Source: an uncultured Erysipelotrichaceae bacterium
GTDB lineage: Bacteria; Bacillota_I; Bacilli_A; Erysipelotrichales; Erysipelotrichaceae
Assembly (NCBI GenBank): GCA_934675465.1
Contig: CAKUQM010000005.1
Span: 1-64,000, forward strand
Length of the DNA: 64,000 nucleotides
Direction: 5' to 3'
Position 1 is the stretch's first letter, and every line of letters begins with the position of its first letter. Below are positions 61,779 through 64,000 of this stretch, piece by piece. Under the pieces are notes generated by a model. That model made no database searches and was not told the origin of the DNA. It was given only the letters and a program-made list of their open reading frames with translations. A program made the translations under genes and the position numbers.

Positions 61779-62474
61779 ATGCCACGTCCTAAAAGATGTA
61801 GAAGAATATGTAGTGAGCCTGTAAATAATGTGTTCTATCCAAGTGTAGATAATGGTCTAGAGGGTATTAGTCTAACACTTGATGAATATGAGGTGATAAG
61901 GCTTGTGGATTTAGAGGGATATGATCATTTAAAATGTGCTAAACAAATGGATATATCTAGGTCTACTGTGCAAGAGATATATGAGAGTGCTAGAAGAAAG
62001 ATTGCGTCTTTTATAGTGTATGGCAGAAAGCTATATATTAGGGGTGGTAATTATCAAGTATGTGGTTGTAGTAAAAAGAAAGAAGGAAGAATTATGAAGA
62101 TTGCGGTTACTTATGAGAATGGAATGGTGTTTGGGCATTTTGGTCATACTGCTGAGTTTAAGATTTATGATGTGGTTGATGGTAAGGTTGTAAGCAGTGA
62201 AGTAGTTGATACTAATGGTAGCGGTCATGGTGCTTTGGCTGGTTTTCTTATGCAAAGGGGTGTTGATACTTTGATTTGTGGTGGCATTGGTGGTGGTGCT
62301 ATTAACGCTCTTAGCAATACTGGTATTAAGGTATATGGTGGTGTTAGTGGTGATGTTGATACTGTAGTTAATGATTTTATATTGGGTAGATTAAATTATA
62401 ATCCTGATGTACATTGTGATCATCATCATGAAGGCGAAGAACATAAGTGTGGTGAGCACAACTGTGTGAAATAA
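61779..62474 (+). CDS. DUF134 DNA-binding domain fused to NifX/NafY-like domain
   Basis: A 231-residue fusion. Residues 1-95 are a DUF134 helix-turn-helix (MPRPKRCRRICSEP start, SLTLDEYEVIRLVDLEGYDH, QMDISRSTVQEIYESARRKI). Residues 105-210 match the dinitrogenase iron-molybdenum cofactor domain (YENGMVFGHFGHTAEF, TLICGGIGGGAINAL). The tail is rich in His and Cys (HCDHHHEGEEHKCGEHNC), so a metal is probably sensed or carried. AAAGGAG precedes the ATG. No nitrogenase gene is near; the role is likely Fe-S or metal homeostasis. Confidence 0.9.
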   Translation: MPRPKRCRRICSEPVNNVFYPSVDNGLEGISLTLDEYEVIRLVDLEGYDHLKCAKQMDISRSTVQEIYESARRKIASFIVYGRKLYIRGGNYQVCGCSKKKEGRIMKIAVTYENGMVFGHFGHTAEFKIYDVVDGKVVSSEVVDTNGSGHGALAGFLMQRGVDTLICGGIGGGAINALSNTGIKVYGGVSGDVDTVVNDFILGRLNYNPDVHCDHHHEGEEHKCGEHNCVK

Positions 62475-62506
62475 AGTGAAATTTATAAGTTTTATTTTAT
62501 TACGAC

Positions 62507-62512
62507 TATAAT
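62507..62512 (+). promoter_or_regulatory. Leaderless -10 box of the RelQ-like gene
   Basis: A perfect TATAAT whose last base lies seven bases before the ATG. A TTATAA about 18 bases upstream is a weak -35 box. Confidence 0.65.
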
Positions 62513-62518
62513 AAAGTC

Positions 62519-63202
62519 ATGAGTGAGAATATTTTTGGTTTAACAATTACAAATGACAAAGAATTGGATGAGGCACAGTGTCAGCATCTATTGAGTGAGA
62601 ATAGAAAATATCAAGAGGTCATGTTGGAGTATCGTTGTGCTCTTAAGGTTATTGTGACGCGTCTTGAGAATCTAGATGAGGAGTTCTCTTTAAGGCATGA
62701 TCGTAATCCAATTGAGAATATTAAGAGTAGATTAAAGTCTCCAACTAGTATCATGAATAAGATGAAGAAGTTGAATTTACCTTTTGATTTCGCTTCTATG
62801 AGTGCCAATATTTTGGATGTTGCTGGGGTTAGAGTAGTCTGTTCTTTTGAAGAAGATGTATACTTTTTAGCTAAGTGTTTAAAGGCTCAAAGTGATATAG
62901 AGGTTATGGTGGAGAAGGACTATATCGCTCATCCTAAGGAGAATGGTTATCGTAGTTTACATTTAACGGTTAAGGTTCCTATTTATTTAGCCGGTAAAGA
63001 AGTTAAGGTTCCAGTAGAAATACAACTTCGTACTATTGCGATGGATTTCTGGGCAAGTCTTGAGCATAATATTCGTTATAAGAAGGATTTCCCAAGAAAT
63101 GAGATTGTTGAGACGGAGTTGAAGGAGTGTGCTTTGTCTACAAGGGATTTGGATAAGAAGATGGAGCGTTTACTGCATCTAATTGAGAAGTATAAGAAAT
63201 AG
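62519..63202 (+). CDS. Small alarmone synthetase (RelQ/YjbM-like GTP pyrophosphokinase)
   Basis: A 227-residue RelA/SpoT-type synthetase without hydrolase or regulatory domains. VEYRCALKVIVTRLE-like start (LEYRCALKVIVTRLENL), DVAGVRVVCSFEED, HPKENGYRSLHLTV and EIQLRTIAMDFWASLEH are the catalytic landmarks. It makes pppGpp/ppGpp from GTP/GDP and ATP. No Shine-Dalgarno sequence; the transcript should begin at the ATG. Confidence 0.95.
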   Translation: MSENIFGLTITNDKELDEAQCQHLLSENRKYQEVMLEYRCALKVIVTRLENLDEEFSLRHDRNPIENIKSRLKSPTSIMNKMKKLNLPFDFASMSANILDVAGVRVVCSFEEDVYFLAKCLKAQSDIEVMVEKDYIAHPKENGYRSLHLTVKVPIYLAGKEVKVPVEIQLRTIAMDFWASLEHNIRYKKDFPRNEIVETELKECALSTRDLDKKMERLLHLIEKYKK

Positions 63203-63217
63203 TGCAATAATTAATAC

Positions 63218-64000
63218 ATGAGTTTGGCTGATTATAATACAAGTTATGTGTTAACTGTCTTGTGTATGTTAGTTATTGATTACTTGATGATAAGAAGGTT
63301 GTCTAAGGGCAATTATTTTGGCAGTCGTCAAAAATGGGTCAATATCATGTTAGTAGTATCAGGAATCTGTGCTTTCTCGGATATCATGTGTATTTTGATG
63401 GAAGGGGTAAAGCATAAGTTTCCTGTTTTCTTTTTTAATGCCTTATTTAATTTGGTTTTTGCGCTTGTGGCTTTCTTTCTTTTTTTACTATATGGAAAAG
63501 GAATATGAGCCAAAGCTTTTTAATAAGAAGCCTTTTAGGATAATAATTAGTTTGCCCGTGATACTGACTGTTGTGTTGTTGGTGTTGTCTTATCCTTTTG
63601 GGATAATTTTTTCAGTCGATAATTTAGGCAATTATACTAGAGGCCCTTTATATAGTTTCTTCTATTTTGTGTTGGCAAATGGTTATACTATTTTTACTTT
63701 TGTGAGTTTTCCTTTTAGGTATTTTAGAACTAATGATAAGAAAAAGAAGAGTGTAATGTATGATACACTGATTTTCTATTTGCCTGTTGTGATTGGTTCT
63801 ATTATTCAGATGCATAATTATTATTTCCCTGGTTGTAATATTGGTTTAACAACAAGTGTTTTGTTTATTTTGATTAGGGGTCTAGAGGAAGAAGTAGATG
63901 TTAAGACTGCTAGTTTAGAGTTAAAGAATAACGAGATTAAGGAAGCTTTAGTTGAGGCTAATGAGAATAGGGATGTGATTATGGCAATAGGTAAGATGTA
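63218..64000 (+). pseudogene. Polytopic membrane sensor, frameshifted and cut by the window edge
   Basis: The first 90 or so codons encode three hydrophobic helices and end at TGA (63506-63508). From 63492 another frame (MEKEYEPKLFNKKPF, then four or more helices and an acidic coiled coil reaching the edge) continues the same kind of protein. Together they resemble the N-terminal membrane part of a Firmicute GGDEF-type or histidine-kinase sensor. The switch occurs at a T7 run (63480-63486): one added T joins the frames. A sequencing error, a true mutation or a slippery tract are all possible. The catalytic domain is beyond 64000. Confidence 0.6.

Overview
The window reads as a low-GC Bacillota chromosome segment, most like gut Erysipelotrichales/Mollicutes relatives (inference). 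It has AT-rich codons, the standard code with TGA as stop, T-box and LicT-type RNA control, LPXTG pili with sortases, a c-di-AMP receptor and FtsEX. Most genes are on the + strand. No tRNA, rRNA, CRISPR array or insertion sequence was seen.

Layout. 0.2-5.5 kb: secondary alcohol dehydrogenase, CobW-like GTPase, a secreted protein, miaA and an M3 peptidase; this block is A/C-rich on its coding strand. 5.5-16.8 kb: membrane ferredoxin, rpmG-secE-nusG, a P-type ATPase, mgtE behind a probable leader peptide, dtd, secG, smpB, a deacetylase, and phosphatases. 16.9-28.05 kb: a sortase-assembled pilus operon (signal peptidase, giant LPATG adhesin, two duplicated LPSTG pilins, class C sortase, minor pilin, second sortase). 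28.05-34.3 kb: darA, ftsEX, an M23 murein hydrolase, an S41 protease, rplM-rpsI. 34.4-36.4 kb: AbiE-like toxin-antitoxin and a broken acetyltransferase. 36.4-40.5 kb: LicT-controlled alpha-glucoside PTS and 6-phospho-alpha-glucosidase. 40.6-48.4 kb: several decaying genes, T-box asnB, a degenerate macro-domain protein and an RNA ligase. 48.4-53.7 kb: a small transcript with two tiny ORFs, glyA, YitT, a HipA/CtkA-like kinase with its HTH partner, and an HPr-D-lactate dehydrogenase fusion. 53.7-61.7 kb: an accessory stretch of mostly unrecognised genes, including a SAM riboswitch before an orphan gene and two soluble FtsH-like proteases behind duplicated rRNA-type leaders. 61.7-64 kb: DUF134-NifX protein, RelQ-like synthetase, and a partial membrane sensor.

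Most interesting points. (1) Two G8 homopolymers sit inside pilus genes. One puts the 1,639-residue adhesin out of frame and the other lies in frame in the second pilin, which looks like slipped-strand phase variation of a pilus. (2) HPr with intact His15 but Asn at position 46 is fused to a fermentative D-lactate dehydrogenase, downstream of a candidate CcpA site. (3) The mgtE leader encodes a 21-residue acidic peptide folded into a hairpin. (4) At least seven genes start 7-9 nt after a -10 box, pointing to frequent leaderless mRNAs. All functional statements come from reading motifs by eye; no database search was run.
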